This document shows positions 1-11,001 of a stretch of 64,000 nucleotides of DNA, one piece after another. This stretch comes from Azolla caroliniana. Its lineage: Eukaryota; Polypodiophyta. Numbering within the stretch: the first letter of the stretch is position 1; every line of letters begins with the position of its first letter. The notes under the pieces are model-generated. The model ran no database searches. It worked only from the letters and a program-made list of their open reading frames with translations, and was not told the origin of the DNA. The translations under genes and the position numbers were made by a program. Location: assembly GCA_043228905.1 (NCBI GenBank), contig JBHGNT010000020.1, forward strand, positions 7,254,001 through 7,318,000, given 5' to 3'.

Positions 1-590
1 TACGTGGCTATCAAGAACTCGTTCTTCGAGAATCTTCTTTAGGTCCGTCGTCTGCTCTATGTCCGACCTTAGCTTATAGGTAGGTATAGTCCTTGTCCTC
101 CGAGCGAGGTCTTTGACACCAACCTTCACGGGCCGAACCGTTTCTTCAACTCGTATGCTCGGCTCCCCTTTTTGGCTTGATTCTCGTTCCTCCGTTTGTA
201 AAGGTCGACTCGTCTCCGCATCGTCCTTCTTTTTCGCGTTCCTTGTTTCATGTCTTTTTGATGGCCCTTGCTCTTCTATTCTCTTTCTCTTTTCTTCGAC
301 GAACACCTCGTGGTTGTCGCACATCACCTCTGCGAGTATGGTGTTGTCGTCCACCGGATCCGACCACCCGGTTATGCTTTGCACGCTTCGGTCCGCAAGC
401 TCTACCTCGTTCGATGTGATTTTTCCCTTCTTCTCATATTCGAGAACGGAAGTCCAAAACTTTGCTCCCGCTCTAACAGCTTCAGTCTTGTCTTTCCCGA
501 CTCTTATTCCGGCCGACGCAGCATAGTGCATCGCATCCACATGAGTCGCATCGGCATCCTCCATAGATCTCTTCATTCCTCCTCTTCCCG
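1..590 (-). pseudogene. Continuation of G1 gag-pol in a shifted frame
   Basis: From about 585 to the window edge the minus strand stays open in a frame different from the gag ORF. It begins with MEDADATHV and passes TGWSDPVDDNT and YKLRSDIEQTTDLKKI. The WSDP...ILAEV...EVFVEEKR stretch has a clear counterpart in element F (49363-49700), which supports coding ancestry. In this lineage the segment lies between the zinc knuckle and the protease. No protease or RT motif is reached before position 1. Whether the shift is programmed frameshifting or damage cannot be decided from one copy. Confidence 0.6.
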
Positions 591-1558
591 AAATTCACCC
601 GTAGGGGTCTTCTAGTCTCGCTTGAGCAGATCATGTTGTCCTCTATGTATACGGTATTTTGTCGAATCGCCTCTCGAAGGCTCGCACAATCCCTTCTCAT
701 GTGGTCCATGCTATCGCACCACACGCATCTAAAGGGTTCTTTTCCTTTAGGGCCCCGACGATTCATGTTGGCTAGAGTGACCTTCTCGAACTTCTTCGCT
801 AGCTCTTCAATGATGTCGTCATCAATCTTCTTTTCTTCCACGTTACTTTGTCTTGGCGGCTCAACTACTTTCGGCGGTCTTGCTTTCTCCGTGGTAGTCG
901 GTCCCGTCAAGTCGGTGTCATCAACCCATTGGCGACGCTTGTCGAGCCTATTGCATGCCCGCTTCACCGCGATCCAATCCACTACGAGCCCATTTGCTTG
1001 GGTATCATCTTCGAGAAGAGTCCCCAACTCCCGTCTATCCTTTATGTCCACGGCCTTCAAGAAGTACAAAGTCTTGTCCTCTTCAAGCAACACTTGGTCC
1101 GTATTGGGGAGACGACTAAACATCTGGTCGAATTCGTCGTACACCCTCGAGACGCTCATCTTCTTATTCCTCTTCTCTATCCACTTCATCAGGGCATGTC
1201 GAGTCATCCTCGTTGAGTCTTCAGTCACGAACTCCGCTAGTATCGTTTTCTCGAACTCGGACCATGTTGTCTTTCCTTCTTGAAGCTCGATGACGCGTCT
1301 TTGGATGTTGTTGGCGACAACTCTCTTGAAGCTTGCGATTTGACGTGCCTCGGACACGTCCCTTTGATTCATCTCCCTCTTATATGCATCAAGGAACTTC
1401 GTAACGTTCCTTCCATCGAATTGGCCCTCGAGCTCTACGACACGATCGACAGCCTTCTCCACGCTCGCGTCGTTGTCCCGAGATCTCATCATTTGCTCGA
1501 CGATTAGCATCATCCTTTCGAGCTCTCCTGCTTGGTTGCTTGAGGACGCCATCTCCAA
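482..1558 (-). CDS. Gag polyprotein of gypsy element G1 (capsid plus zinc knuckle)
   Basis: An open frame of 358 residues whose ATG lies 36 bp downstream of the tRNA-Trp primer site, the expected place for gag. The first ~240 residues are helical and gag-like (AYKREM near residue 60, then WSEFE). E and F carry the same AYK/RAEM and W.(S/K)FE pattern. A CCHC zinc knuckle, CVWCDSMDHMRRDC, is complete near residue 282 and would bind RNA. After the knuckle the frame enters cysteine-rich, unlikely sequence and stops. The continuing polyprotein is in another frame from about position 585, so a 1-nt shift (mutation or programmed) lies near 585-600. Gag assembles the virus-like particle in the cytoplasm. 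I am confident of gag and uncertain about the last ~35 residues. Confidence 0.85.
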   Translation of the reverse strand: MEMASSSNQAGELERMMLIVEQMMRSRDNDASVEKAVDRVVELEGQFDGRNVTKFLDAYKREMNQRDVSEARQIASFKRVVANNIQRRVIELQEGKTTWSEFEKTILAEFVTEDSTRMTRHALMKWIEKRNKKMSVSRVYDEFDQMFSRLPNTDQVLLEEDKTLYFLKAVDIKDRRELGTLLEDDTQANGLVVDWIAVKRACNRLDKRRQWVDDTDLTGPTTTEKARPPKVVEPPRQSNVEEKKIDDDIIEELAKKFEKVTLANMNRRGPKGKEPFRCVWCDSMDHMRRDCASLREAIRQNTVYIEDNMICSSETRRPLRVNFGKRRNEEIYGGCRCDSCGCDALCCVGRNKSRERQD

Positions 1559-1593
1559 GTATTAATCTTGACTTGATCCTTCCTACCGCCTCT

Positions 1594-1611
1594 TTCACGT
1601 CGGGTTCACCA
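1594..1611 (-). promoter_or_regulatory. Primer-binding site, tRNA-Trp type (G1)
   Basis: Read on the minus strand this is TGGTGAACCCGACGTGAA, the reverse complement of the 3' end of plant tRNA-Trp plus CCA as I recall it. It lies 8 nt from the LTR end at 1620, where minus-strand DNA synthesis would start. The same site occurs in E (48151-48168) and, with one mismatch, in F (51587-51604). Confidence 0.8.
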
Positions 1612-2018
1612 CTTTATTATGTCGTGAAGATCCGTCACTACGCGCGGATCGTGAGGCGGAACCGTCGGGGTTCTGGACCAGAAGGATTTAGAGTCGATAC
1701 AAGCTTTGGCGAGAAAGTACTTAAGATAGATTGGGAAAGAGAGAAGTTGAGATTACACGATCAATTTGATAACGAATTTCTTCCTCTTAATTTTCATAAA
1801 AAAAAACCCCGTCTTTTTCTCCTCCCCCTTCCCTCTTTTATAGATGCTCTCATGCATATGATGCATGTGAGGGTACAAGACATGCATAAATTGCATGTTT
1901 GCCATTTGGCGCTTAAGTATTACATGTGGTGTATGCTAACCATGTCACTCATTTTAGCTCTCATGTATGAGTATTTACATTTAAAAGTACAATGATAGAA
2001 ATATAATTTCACCTAAAT

Positions 2019-2088
2019 AGCATGGCTTAATGGTAAGCCAATTGACTCCTAACTTGGAGGTGCAAGGTTCGAATCCATAATTGCCCTC
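2019..2088 (+). other. tRNA-like module in the G1 LTR, antisense to the element
   Basis: It contains an A-box-like TGGCTTAATGGTA and a perfect B box GGTTCGAATCC at tRNA spacing. Only part of a cloverleaf can be drawn: a GGC/GCC D stem and a short T stem, with no convincing acceptor stem. It is therefore tRNA-derived rather than a tRNA gene. A similar module lies in the LTR at 29053-29840. Confidence 0.55.
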
Positions 2089-2139
2089 CTTGTATATGTA
2101 AATATGTATATATATTTATATATTTATTTTATCTAGTCA

Positions 2140-2320
2140 CCGGACGCCGGTTCGCCGGATACCAGTGCCTCGCCGGATGCCGCCGCCGAATACCGGTCCC
2201 GCCGCCGGATGCGGCTACCGAATACCGGTGCCGCCGCCGGATGCCGTCGCCGGATACCGGTGCCGCATGCCGCCGCCGGATTGCGGTCTGATGCCATCGG
2301 ATCACCGGCTCCATCGCCGG
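2140..2320. repeat. GC-rich minisatellite within the LTR
   Basis: Imperfect tandem copies of CCGGATGCCGCCGCCGGATACCGGTGCC-like words, shown here as the recurring cores GCCGCCGGAT and TACCGGT. Base composition contrasts sharply with the AT-rich flanks. Small ORFs across it are repeat artefacts. Confidence 0.7.
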
Positions 2321-2699
2321 TCCGGTTTTGGTTGGCCAAAACCCTTTTCGAGTAGCTAGCCACCTCCACTCTTAGTTCAAGTTACCTAGAACTCTCTATG
2401 CTCCACACATAGACACAAAGATAATATCTTTTGCTCCACCTTATATATGATGAGAGCCGTATTTGTCGTGCCTATGTGGGATATCTCACAATTTTCTCTT
2501 TTCTTTTCACAAACTTTATACCCTCATATCTTGACATTTAGTTGTCCATTTCTCGTGTAATAAAGTGCATTCGAAACCTCCATCATTTTGTACTTAGATA
2601 TTAAAAATGTTATCTTCACAATTATTGTATTACGTGATTCATACTCGATTTCGTACGTTTTATGGGATTTTCACACTATTGCCGAAAATCTTCACGACA

Positions 2700-2858
2700 A
2701 CGGCGTCGATTTTGTCCGGTCTCTTGTCCCCGAACTGAACCGGCAGCCAGAGGTCTTTAACCACGAGCATGTCCCTCATCTTCGACTTCCACACTGAATA
2801 GTTGGAGCCGGTGAGCTTGAACATGCCGCCAAACGATTCGTCCATTTTCTGTGTCATT
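2700..2858 (-). pseudogene. Ty1/copia gag, N-terminal fragment
   Basis: Minus-strand coding starts just inside the copia PBS and reads FKLTGSNYSVWKSKMRDML, the hallmark start of plant copia gag proteins (L.G.NY..W...M..ML). It continues for about 50 residues to DKRPDKIDAV. At 2699/2700 it is cut by the right end of the G1 LTR, and the rest lies beyond the left edge. The fragment shows that G1 landed in an older copia element. Confidence 0.8.
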
Positions 2859-2859
2859 C

Positions 2860-2871
2860 GCTCTAATACCA
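2860..2871 (-). promoter_or_regulatory. Copia primer-binding site (tRNA-iMet type)
   Basis: Minus strand reads TGGTATTAGAGC, one mismatch from the standard plant tRNA-iMet site TGGTATCAGAGC. It sits 2 nt from the LTR end at 2874, as usual for Ty1/copia elements. Confidence 0.85.
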
Positions 2872-2873
2872 CT

Positions 2874-3610
2874 TGACGGGAACTCAAGCGCTCCCTATAC
2901 GCAACGCTCGGCCACAACCGATCTTAGCATCATACACAGAAAAACGGGAAATAAAACACGACACGAAGAAGAAAACAAGTGCAGAGAATGTTTACGTGGA
3001 AAGCCCAAAGAGGGAAAAACCACGGTAGCCCACAGGTTGCAAACTATCACTATGCTAGAATGTACAACAGTGAGTTCACGGAGGCAACGACCTCGTGCTC
3101 ACGATCCTCGCCAGAGGCGGCGGTTACAACCGAGGCAACGACCTCTTTCTCTCTCACTCTCTGTACACAGTTATGCCCTCTCACTTTTCTTGCACCAACA
3201 ACTATATGTATAAAAGTTTGCCCTAAGTCATATTTATACTAATATGACTTTTCGGCTATTTACAAGTATAGCCTCAATGGACTCTCAGAAACATATTTAC
3301 GAATATGTCTCTTCATCCGGTTCTCACCGGGTCTGCACCATCCGGCTCTCCGTAGCCGGGTACTCCTCATCCGGTTCATACCGGGTCTACACCATCCGGC
3401 TCTCCGTAGCCGGGTACTCCTCATCCGGTTCATACCGGGTCTGCACCATCCGGCTCTCCGTAGCCGGGTACTCCTCATCCGGTTCATACCGGGTCTGCAC
3501 CATCCGGCTCTCCGTAGCCGGGTCCTCCTCATACGGTTTCAGCCTCAGCCGAGTTTGTTCATCGGCACTGTTCTTCTCCCTTCCCATCCGGAGGGACTTG
3601 TCTCCCAACA
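2874..3610 (-). repeat. 5' LTR of a Ty1/copia element (737 bp)
   Basis: In element orientation it starts TGTTGGGAGACAAG at 3610 and ends CCCGTCA at 2874, next to the tRNA-iMet primer site. A related LTR occurs at 62034-62776, sharing the ends and the CTTAGxATCxxACA/CACGACAC blocks. It contains four in-frame 54-bp tandem repeats. To its right the sequence is the RT of gypsy element A, so the copia element is inserted there. The second LTR and target duplication are off-window. Confidence 0.8.
3316..3532. repeat. 54-bp tandem repeat inside the copia LTR
   Basis: Four units built on CATCCGGTTCATACCGGG and CCGGCTCTCCGTAGCCGGGT, spaced 54 bp apart (for example 3371, 3425, 3479). Each unit has nested CCGG palindromes. 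The period is divisible by three, so open frames pass through on both strands, but I do not regard these as genes. The related LTR at 62034 has a similar array with a ~40-bp period. Confidence 0.8.
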
Positions 3611-4330
3611 AACTCCCCCTTCGCAAGGTCCATACGGATTCCATCTCTAGAGATGATGAAGCCGAGAAAACGGAGGTTGGTGCTTCCCCATCGACACTTC
3701 TTCCATTGGAGTTGCAAGTTATGCTTAGTTATACAAGCGAGGACTTCAGCCAGAGTTTGAAGATAATCCTCCCAAGTGGCCGTGTGGATAAGGATGTCGT
3801 CGAGATAAACAAGGAGGATGCCTTTACTGATAAGGCCGGAAAAGATGGAGTTTGCCATGTGTTGGAATGTGTTGTCGGCATCAGACAAGCCAAACGGCAT
3901 GAGGGTGAACTGGAATAGCCCGCGTCGTGTGCGGAATGCGGTCTTGTGGGCGTCAAACGACGTTAAGGGGATCTGCCAATATCCCAAGGCTAAGTCAAGG
4001 GAGGTGAAATAACAGGAGCCCCCGAGCTGGTCCAAGAGGTCGTCCACACGAGGGAGCGGGTAGCGGTCATGGATCGTCACTTTGTTGAGAGGCCTAAAGT
4101 CGATGTAGAAGCGGAAGGTGCCATCATCCCTCTTGACGAGGTGGGGTTCTGAAACCTAATCGCTAGTGGAAGGAATGATAATACCTTTGCTGAGCATATC
4201 GGTGACGGCAACATCAATGCAATTGTGGTCAAGGGGGGAACGTCGGCATGTAGCCATGCGGATGGGAGCGGCGTCCCCGGTACGAATGACATGTTTTACC
4301 GGGAAAGAGACAGTAGTGGCATGCGTGGGT
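3611..4330 (-). pseudogene. Reverse transcriptase of gypsy element A (interrupted)
   Basis: Minus-strand RT of a Ty3/gypsy element. The N-terminal part (about 4330-4156) has RRSPLDHNCIDVAVTDML and KGIIIPSTS, followed by an in-frame stop near 4156. The core continues as NKVTIHDRYPLPRVDDLLDQL, FTSLDLALGYWQI, LMPFGLSDADNTFQHM and the catalytic YLDD in LLVYLDDILIH, then FLGFIIS. It is cut at 3610/3611 by the copia LTR. Gypsy RTs continue into connection and RNase H domains, which are missing here. The enzyme copied element RNA to DNA in the virus-like particle. The stop plus the insertion show that this copy is dead. Confidence 0.85.
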
Positions 4331-4438
4331 TGGGGGGCTAGTGATGGAGAACGAGCTAACAATTGGCGGACGGAGATTAACCGCTCCTTGGGACTGAGGG
4401 CCACCTGGACTTGGTTGAGGTGGGGGACATGTGGGCTA

Positions 4439-4790
4439 TCATGTAGGAGGGGGAATAGAGGGAGCTTGTGGGACAATCAGTTTGTGAGCATCGAAATCAA
4501 TCATAGCGCAACGCTTGAGGAGCCAATCGCAACCTAAGGTGAGGGGGAAGAGTTGGTGGGGCAAGACATTAAAGTGGTGTGAGAATGTGAGAGTGCCTAA
4601 GGTAACGGTGCAGTGGGCTTGCGTGCGAGAGTGGTATAGATGTTGGTGATCGCCAAAAAGCACTTGGATGGAAGGAGTGGTGGTTGTGGGGAGGCCAAAT
4701 TGGTGAACTAAGGCGGTGCTAATTGAAGAGATACTACTACCAGAGTCTAATAGGATGGTGTGTGTGGAGTGATTACCTGTGAACTAGAAG
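4439..4790 (-). pseudogene. Aspartic protease domain of gypsy element A
   Basis: The minus strand encodes LLDSGSS at about 4735-4755, the D-S/T-G catalytic triplet of retropepsins. It then passes an ALVHQFGL helix, GDHQHLYHS and LGCDWL, the usual order of a gypsy protease between gag and RT. The enzyme would cleave the gag-pol polyprotein during particle maturation. It lies in order with the gag upstream (4880-5853) and RT downstream (4330-3611). I did not establish one continuous frame with gag. Confidence 0.7.
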
Positions 4791-4879
4791 AGGCTGACAC
4801 TTGGACGTGGGGGGCTGGCTCTTCCATCAGTACCCCGGAAGTTAGTTTCCCGGAAGCTCAGCCAACGTTGCTGTGTCAG

Positions 4880-5853
4880 CCATGGTTATCTGGGCTTGCT
4901 GCTTGTGAGTTTTTGTTGCAATTTCCGGCAATAAAGTCGAACGTGTCCATAATTGTGGCAGTAGAAACACTTCAAGCGTCCTTGGGCATCGCGATTAGGA
5001 AGGTTTTAGCGAGTCTGCATCTGCACGTTTTGGACATCAATGTCCATGGGGATCACTCCTTGGTACTGCGCACGCAAGTCAGTCGATGGTGGAGGGGGCC
5101 ATCGTTGTTGGGAGTCAGATAGCGTACAAACTTCGATGCGTTGGGCAATGAGGATCGCATCGTTGGAGGTCTTGGGACCTTGGTCCCTGGCACGACGACT
5201 GATGTTAGGGCATAGAAGAGGCCATAAGAAGAAAAGCTTGACATGCTCGGGCATGGTTGGATCGGCCCGGACGAGGAGCTGATTTAGACGAACACCAAAT
5301 TGGCCTACTGGTTCCTGTGCTTGTTGTTGCAACGTCTCGACTTGTTGCAATGCTGTTTGGGCCCAATTTTGATGGGCAAAATATTGCATGAGGAGATCCC
5401 GGAGGATCACCCAGTTCTCCGTCACTTCGTTGGCTTGTTGTACGTACCAAGTGGCGGCGACATTTTCGAGCAAGGTGCGAACATCCAAAGCCTTGCGCTT
5501 GTTAGACCATTCCTGGTAACATGAGATCATCTCAAAGTGATCCAACCATGCTAAGACGTCCTCTGAGGGCAAGTGGAGAATGACTTTGGGAGAACCTTGG
5601 AATCTAGCTGATCTGGAGACCGATAGTTGGTAGCGGAGAGGAAGGATAGCATAACTTGGTTCGTGTGGCTGATTTGAAGCATGGCATTGGAGAGGACTTG
5701 CAGGAGTTGCTCCATTTGAAAGGGGGGTGGCCGCTCAGGAGGTCGTGGGAACTCAGATTGCATAGGGGTATCGACTTCGACGGCGACGGGAGGGAATTGG
5801 GACACCATTAACGAGGTGATAGTGGCAAAAAATGTACCCTGCATCTCCACCAA
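4880..5853 (-). pseudogene. Gag of gypsy element A
   Basis: Starts at an ATG at 5853. The first ~95 residues are proline-rich and then helical. A frame change near 5555 leads to LPSEDVLAWLDHFEM, the conserved start of the plant gypsy capsid domain, followed by AATWYVQQ and a Gln-rich helix. A CCHC knuckle, CFYCHNYGHVRLYC, lies at about 4925-4965. The 5553-5572 overlap of two frames implies an indel. The element's 5' LTR is not recognisable. Sequence upstream (5854-6060) ends where the tRNA array starts. Confidence 0.75.
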
Positions 5854-6061
5854 TTATGTGAAATGCACATAAATGGAATCCAAACCAACATGCTTAGCTT
5901 CTTACTTCCTATTCAATTTATCACCGTACAAAGGTACCCATTTGGGTTGGCTTAACTTAGCTACATGCGTCCTAACAAGGGTATGCTAAAAGGGGCACAA
6001 AAGAACACATGCACACCGAACATAAAGGCATGCACTGGCATCCAAGGGACACCACAACAAT
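5854..6061. other. Short spacer between gypsy A and the tRNA array
   Basis: About 200 bp with no gene. It may be the remnant of the 5' LTR or leader of element A. A TGG-initial site (TGGTGGAGATGC on the minus strand, near 5850) is a weak primer-site candidate that I could not assign to a tRNA. The array repeat begins at about 6062 with the phrase TTCGGTTCTCGTATTGTG. Confidence 0.4.
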
Positions 6062-6303
6062 ATATTTCGGTTCTCGTATTGTGTTCTTTATGTTCAATCT
6101 CTTCAATCTGCTGAGTTTTGGTTTTGCCTCTTGTTCCTAGACAATCTTATTTATCGTAGATCGATAGAATGTAAAGATTATAATATTAAACCATGAATTC
6201 CTCACATCCTTATTGTTTATAATTGTGTTGTTGTCCTAGGAGAATAATATTACAATTATTCTCGGAAATTATTTCTAAAGTTCTATCTTTCGAAATAAGT
6301 AAT

Positions 6304-6382
6304 GAAAACTTAGGGATTTGAACCCATGGCCATGTAGATTGGAGGCTAAATCCAATGCCATAGACCACTCGGCCAAATTGTC
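6304..6382 (-). pseudogene. tRNA-Leu(UAG) pseudogene, copy 1
   Basis: Anticodon loop TTTAGCC keeps UAG and A/B boxes are recognisable. The acceptor has a C-T mismatch and the T stem two mismatches. Confidence 0.75.
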
Positions 6383-7208
6383 GAGTTGTTGAATAATGGA
6401 AGTCCAAACACCATGAATACAATATATTCAACGTGCCATGTATTTTCATGTTCATCTTCGATCTCTTCTATCTAATTTAGCACAAACATAACCCTTGCAA
6501 AGACTATGACTAGAGGTTTGTTACTGGTCAATTATACTAGAACCACTATAGATAGATTCATACACTTGAAGAAAGTGATTGAGGAGATGGGTAAAAGAAG
6601 AAGAAGAAGAGAGTTTGGTTGTGTTGTTGCACACTATATGAGCATGGGAATTTGCCAAACATATAACCCTAGCAAAACCAACAAATAAAGCTTCTTACTT
6701 TTCATATTTACCAAATTTAGTTTGGAAATCGGTAACAAAATTGACGATAGAAACTTATGATTCTATGATAACAAAATGTTTGCCAGTATAATTGCCTTCT
6801 TTTCAAAGGAGAATAATATTAAAAGCCTGTGAAAGCCCTTGAAAGCCTTAGAAAGTCGTGGAAGCACTTAAAACAAGCTTCGTTACGAGATATACAAAAT
6901 TTAATTTTGTAATATGTAATAGAAGCGATGAGATTAATTAAGAATCATGCGTTGTCAATCTCAACATACTCAGTATGAATTACGGTTCTCATATTGTGTT
7001 CTTTATGTTTCATCTCTTCAATCGGTTCAGTTTTGGTTTTGCCTCTTGTTCTTGGAAAATCTTATTTATCGTAGATCGATATAACGTAAAGATTGCAATA
7101 TTAAACCATTAATTCCTCACATCCTTATTGTTTATAATTGCCTTGTTGTCCTAAGAGAATAATATTACAATTATTATTTCCAATCTTCTATCTTTTGAAA
7201 TACGTGAT

Positions 7209-7287
7209 GACAACTATAAGATTTGAACCCATGCCCTTGCATAATGGAGCCTAAATCCAACACCATAGACCACTCCGCCAAATTGTA
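7209..7287 (-). pseudogene. tRNA-Leu(UAG) pseudogene, copy 2
   Basis: The UAG anticodon is kept. The first acceptor base and the T stem (ATAAGATTT side) are mutated, the variable arm is altered, and the D stem carries a changed base (CCGCC). Confidence 0.75.
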
Positions 7288-8076
7288 TTGTTGAATAATG
7301 GAAGTTCAAACACATGAATACAATATATTCAACATTTATAACGGGGCATGTATTTTCTTGTTCAACTTAGATCTCTTCTATCGAATTTTGCACCAACATA
7401 ACACTTGCAAAGACTATGACTAGAGCTTTGTTACTAGTCAATTATACTAGAACCACTATAGATAGATTCATACACTTGAAGAAAGTGATTGAGGAGATGG
7501 GTAAAAGAAGAAGAAGAAGAGAGTTTGGTTGTGTTGTTACACACTACATAAGCATGGGAATTGGCCAAAAATATTACCCTAGGAAATCCAACAAATAAAT
7601 CTTCTTACTTGTCATATTTACCAAATTTAGTTTCGAAATCGGTAGCAAAAGCGACAATAGAAATTTACAATTGTGCGATAATCAGAAGTTTGCCAGTATA
7701 ATTGCCTTATTTTCTAAGGAGAATAAGATTAAAAGTACTTGAAAGCCCTTGAAGCACTTAAAACGAGCTTAATTTTGTAATATGTAATAGAAGTGATGAG
7801 ATTAATTAAGAATCATGCGTTGTCAATCTAAACATACTCAGTATGCATTACGGTTCTCATATTGTGTTCTTTATGTTTGATCTCTTCAATCGGCTGAGTT
7901 TTGGTTTTCCCTCTTGTTACTGGAAAATCTTATTTATTGTAGATCGATAGAATGTAAAGATTACAATATTAAACCATTAATTCCTCACATCCTTATTGTT
8001 TATAATTGCCTTGTTGACCTAGGAGAATAATATTACAATTATTATTTCCAATCTTCTATCTTTCGAAATACGTGAT

Positions 8077-8155
8077 GACAACTATGAGATTTGAACCCAT
8101 GCCCTTACGGATTGGAGCCTAAATCCAACACCTTAGACAACTCGGCCAAATTGTC
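8077..8155 (-). pseudogene. tRNA-Leu(UAG)-like, copy 3, nearly intact
   Basis: Acceptor, anticodon, variable and T arms all pair (one G-U in the T stem). The invariant GG of the D loop is changed to TG (GAGTTGTC), which also damages the A box. It is therefore probably weak or dead. Confidence 0.7.
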
Positions 8156-9514
8156 CAATTGTTGAATAATTGAAGTCCAAACACCATGAATACAATATAT
8201 TCAACGTTTATAACAAGCCATGTATTTTCTTGTTCATCTTCGATCTCTTCTATCTAATTTAGCACAAACATAACCTATGGAAAGCCTATGACTAGAGCTT
8301 TGTTAGTGGTCAATTATACAAGAACCAAAATATATAGATTCCTACACATGAAGAGAGTTACTGAGGAGAGGGGTAGAAGAAGAAGAAGAGAGTTTGGTTG
8401 TGTTGTTGCAGACTATATGAGCATGGGAATTTGCCAAAAATATAACCCTATGAAAACCAACTAATGAAGCTTCTTACTTGTCATATTTACCAAATTTAGT
8501 TGGAAATCGGTAACAAAAGCGACGATAGAAATTTATAATTGTGCGATAATCAAATGTTTGCTAGTGTGATTGCCTTCTTCTGTAAGGAGAATAATATTAC
8601 AGTTATTATGTGAAATAATTTCTAATCTTCCATCTATTAGAAATGTAATTTGGCACGAACATCAGCCTCTAAAAGACTTTGAAGTACTTCAAAAGATCTT
8701 CGTTACGAAATATCTAAAATTTAATTTCGTAATATGTAATAGAAGCAATGAGATTAATTAAGAATCATGTGTTGTCAATCTAAACATACTAAGTATGAAT
8801 TACGGTTCTCATATTGTGTTCTTTATGTTTGATCTCTTCAATCGGCTGAGTTTTGGTTTTGCCTCTTGTTCCTGGAAAATCTTATTTATCGTACATCAAT
8901 AGCATGTAAAGATTACAACAGTAAACCATGAATTCCTCACATGCTTATTGTTTATAATTGCCTTGTTGTCCTAAGAAAATAAAATGAGAATTATTATTTC
9001 CAATCTTATATTTTTCGAAATACTAGAACCAAAATAGCTAGATTCATACACATGAAGTTAGATATTTTTAGTTATACTTGCTTTCTTTAAATAGGAGAAT
9101 GATACAACAATTATTACGCGAAATTATTTCGAATCTTCAATCTATTAACAACGTAATTTGGCACAAACATAAGCCTTAGAAAGCCCGTTAAGCAGTTGAA
9201 ACGAGCTTCATTACAAGATATACAAAATTTAATCTGGTATATGTAATAGAATCGATGAGATTAATTAAGAATCATGTGTTATCAATCTAAACATACTTAA
9301 TATGCATTACGGTTCTCGTATTGTGTTCTTTATGTTCGATCTTTTGAATCTGTTGAGTTAAGGTTTTTTCCTCTTGATCGTTTAAAGATTATAATATTAA
9401 ACCATCAATTCCTCACATGCTTATTGTTAATAATTGCCTTGTTGTCCTAGGCGGAAAATATTACAATTAGTATGCCAAATTATTTCCCATCTTCTATGTT
9501 TCGAAATAAGCAAT

Positions 9515-9592
9515 GAAAACTATGGGATTTGAACCCATGACCTTCCGAATAGAAGCCTAAACCCAATGCCTTAGACCACTCGGCCAAATTTT
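9515..9592 (-). pseudogene. tRNA-Leu(UAG) pseudogene, copy 4
   Basis: A and B boxes and the anticodon are visible. The acceptor stem (AAAATTT side) and variable arm are broken. Confidence 0.7.
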
Positions 9593-10072
9593 CCAACTTA
9601 CAAATGGAAGTCCTTCCAAACACCATGAATACAATATATTCAACGTTTATTACGGGGCATATATTTTCTTTGTCATGTTCAATCTCTTCTATCTAACTTA
9701 GCAAAAACATAAGCCTTGGAAAGCCAATCACTAGAGCTTTGTCACTGGTCAGATATACTAGAACCAAAATAGATAGATTCATACACATGAAAAAAGTGCC
9801 TGAGGAGAGGGGTAGAAGAAGAAGAAGAGAGTTTGGTTGTGTCGTTAGAAACGTAATTATTTCCAATCTTCCATCTATTAGAAACGTAATTTGGCCCAAA
9901 CATAAGCCTCTGAAAGCTCTTGAAACGAGGTATACAAAATTTAATTTGGTAATATGTAATAGAAGCGATGAGATTAATTAAGAATCATGTGTTGTCAATC
10001 CAAAGAAACTCAGTACGCATTATGGTTCTCGTATTGTGTTGTTTCTCTTCGACCTCTTTTGAAATAAGCAAT

Positions 10073-10151
10073 GACAACTATGAGATTTGAATCCATGCCT
10101 TTGTGGATTGGAGCCTACATCCAACGCCTTAGACCACTCCACCAAATTGTG
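10073..10151 (-). pseudogene. tRNA-Leu(UAG) pseudogene, copy 5
   Basis: The acceptor first pair is C-C and the B box is GGATTCAAATC, with G53 lost. The anticodon loop is TGTAGGC, so the UAG anticodon remains. Confidence 0.7.
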
Positions 10152-11001
10152 CAGCTGTTGAAAGATAGATGTCTAATAAGCATGAATTCAATATATTGAA
10201 CATTTACTTCAGGCATGTATTTTCTTCTTCATCGGCGATCTATTCAATCTAATTTAGCACAAACATAAGTCTTGGAAAGCCTATGACTAGATCTTTGTTA
10301 TTGATCAGATATATACTAGAACCAAAATAGATAGATTCGTACACATGAAGAAAGTAACTGAGGAGAGGTGTAGAAGAAGAAGAAGAGAGTTTGGTTGTGT
10401 CGTTGCACTCTCTATTAGCATGGGAATTTGCCACAATTATAAGTCTAGGAAAACCAACAAATAAAGCTTCTTACTTGTGATATTTACCAAATTTAGTCTG
10501 GAAATCGGTAACAAAAGCGACAATATAAATTTATAATTGTGCAAAACTCAGATGTTTTTAGTTATACTTCCCTTGTGTTCATAGGAGAATAATCCTACAT
10601 TTATTATATGAAATTATTTCGAATCTTCGATCTATTAGCAACGTAATTTAGCACAAACATAAACCTTCGACCTGAAATGACTTTCGTTACGAGATATCCA
10701 AAATTAAATCTGGTAATATGTAATAGAAGCGATGAGATTAATTAAAAATCGTGTGTTGTTAATCTAAACATACAAGTATGCACTACAGTTCTCGTATTGT
10801 GTTCTTTATGTTCGATCTCTTCAATATTAAGTTTTGTTTTTGCCTTTAGTTCCTGGAATATCTTATTTATCGTAGATCAAAAGAGTGTAAAGATTATAAT
10901 ATTAAACCATGAATTCCTAAAATGCTTATTGTCCTAGGATAATAATATTACAATTAGTATGGGAAATTATTTCCAATCTTTTATATTACGAAGTCAGCAA
11001 T

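Larger units (their letters stand above)
1..2699 (-). mobile_element. Ty3/gypsy element G1, 5' part (LTR, PBS, gag, start of pol)
   Basis: Minus-strand LTR retrotransposon. In element order it has a 5' LTR (2699 down to 1620), a primer-binding site complementary to the 3' end of plant tRNA-Trp, a gag ORF, and a polyprotein that runs off the left edge. Its right LTR end abuts a copia gag at 2700, so it is inserted in that older element. Gag, PBS and LTR ends match elements E and F, making one lineage. Only the 5' half is visible, so pol and the second LTR cannot be judged. Confidence 0.85.
1620..2699 (-). repeat. 5' LTR of gypsy element G1 (1080 bp)
   Basis: Plus-strand ends are TGTCGTGAAG and CTTCACGACA, so the LTR is bounded by a 10-bp perfect inverted repeat, longer than the usual TG..CA. 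In element orientation U3 starts at 2699. A TATA box (CTATAAAAGAGG) lies on the minus strand at about 1832-1845, and U5 ends at 1620. U3 contains a GC-rich minisatellite (2140-2320) and a tRNA-like module (2019-2088). U5 shares the GGGACC...CTTGGAC-like box with E, F and the solo LTR at 29053. The other LTR is outside the window. Confidence 0.8.

Noticed and set aside
848-1995. Plus-strand ORFs at 633-1283, 848-1216 and 1540-1995.
   Set aside because: They are antisense to the G1 gag and LTR and show no independent motif.
2019-2088. A functional tRNA gene at this position.
   Set aside because: Only the A and B boxes are good. No acceptor stem pairs, and it lies inside an LTR.
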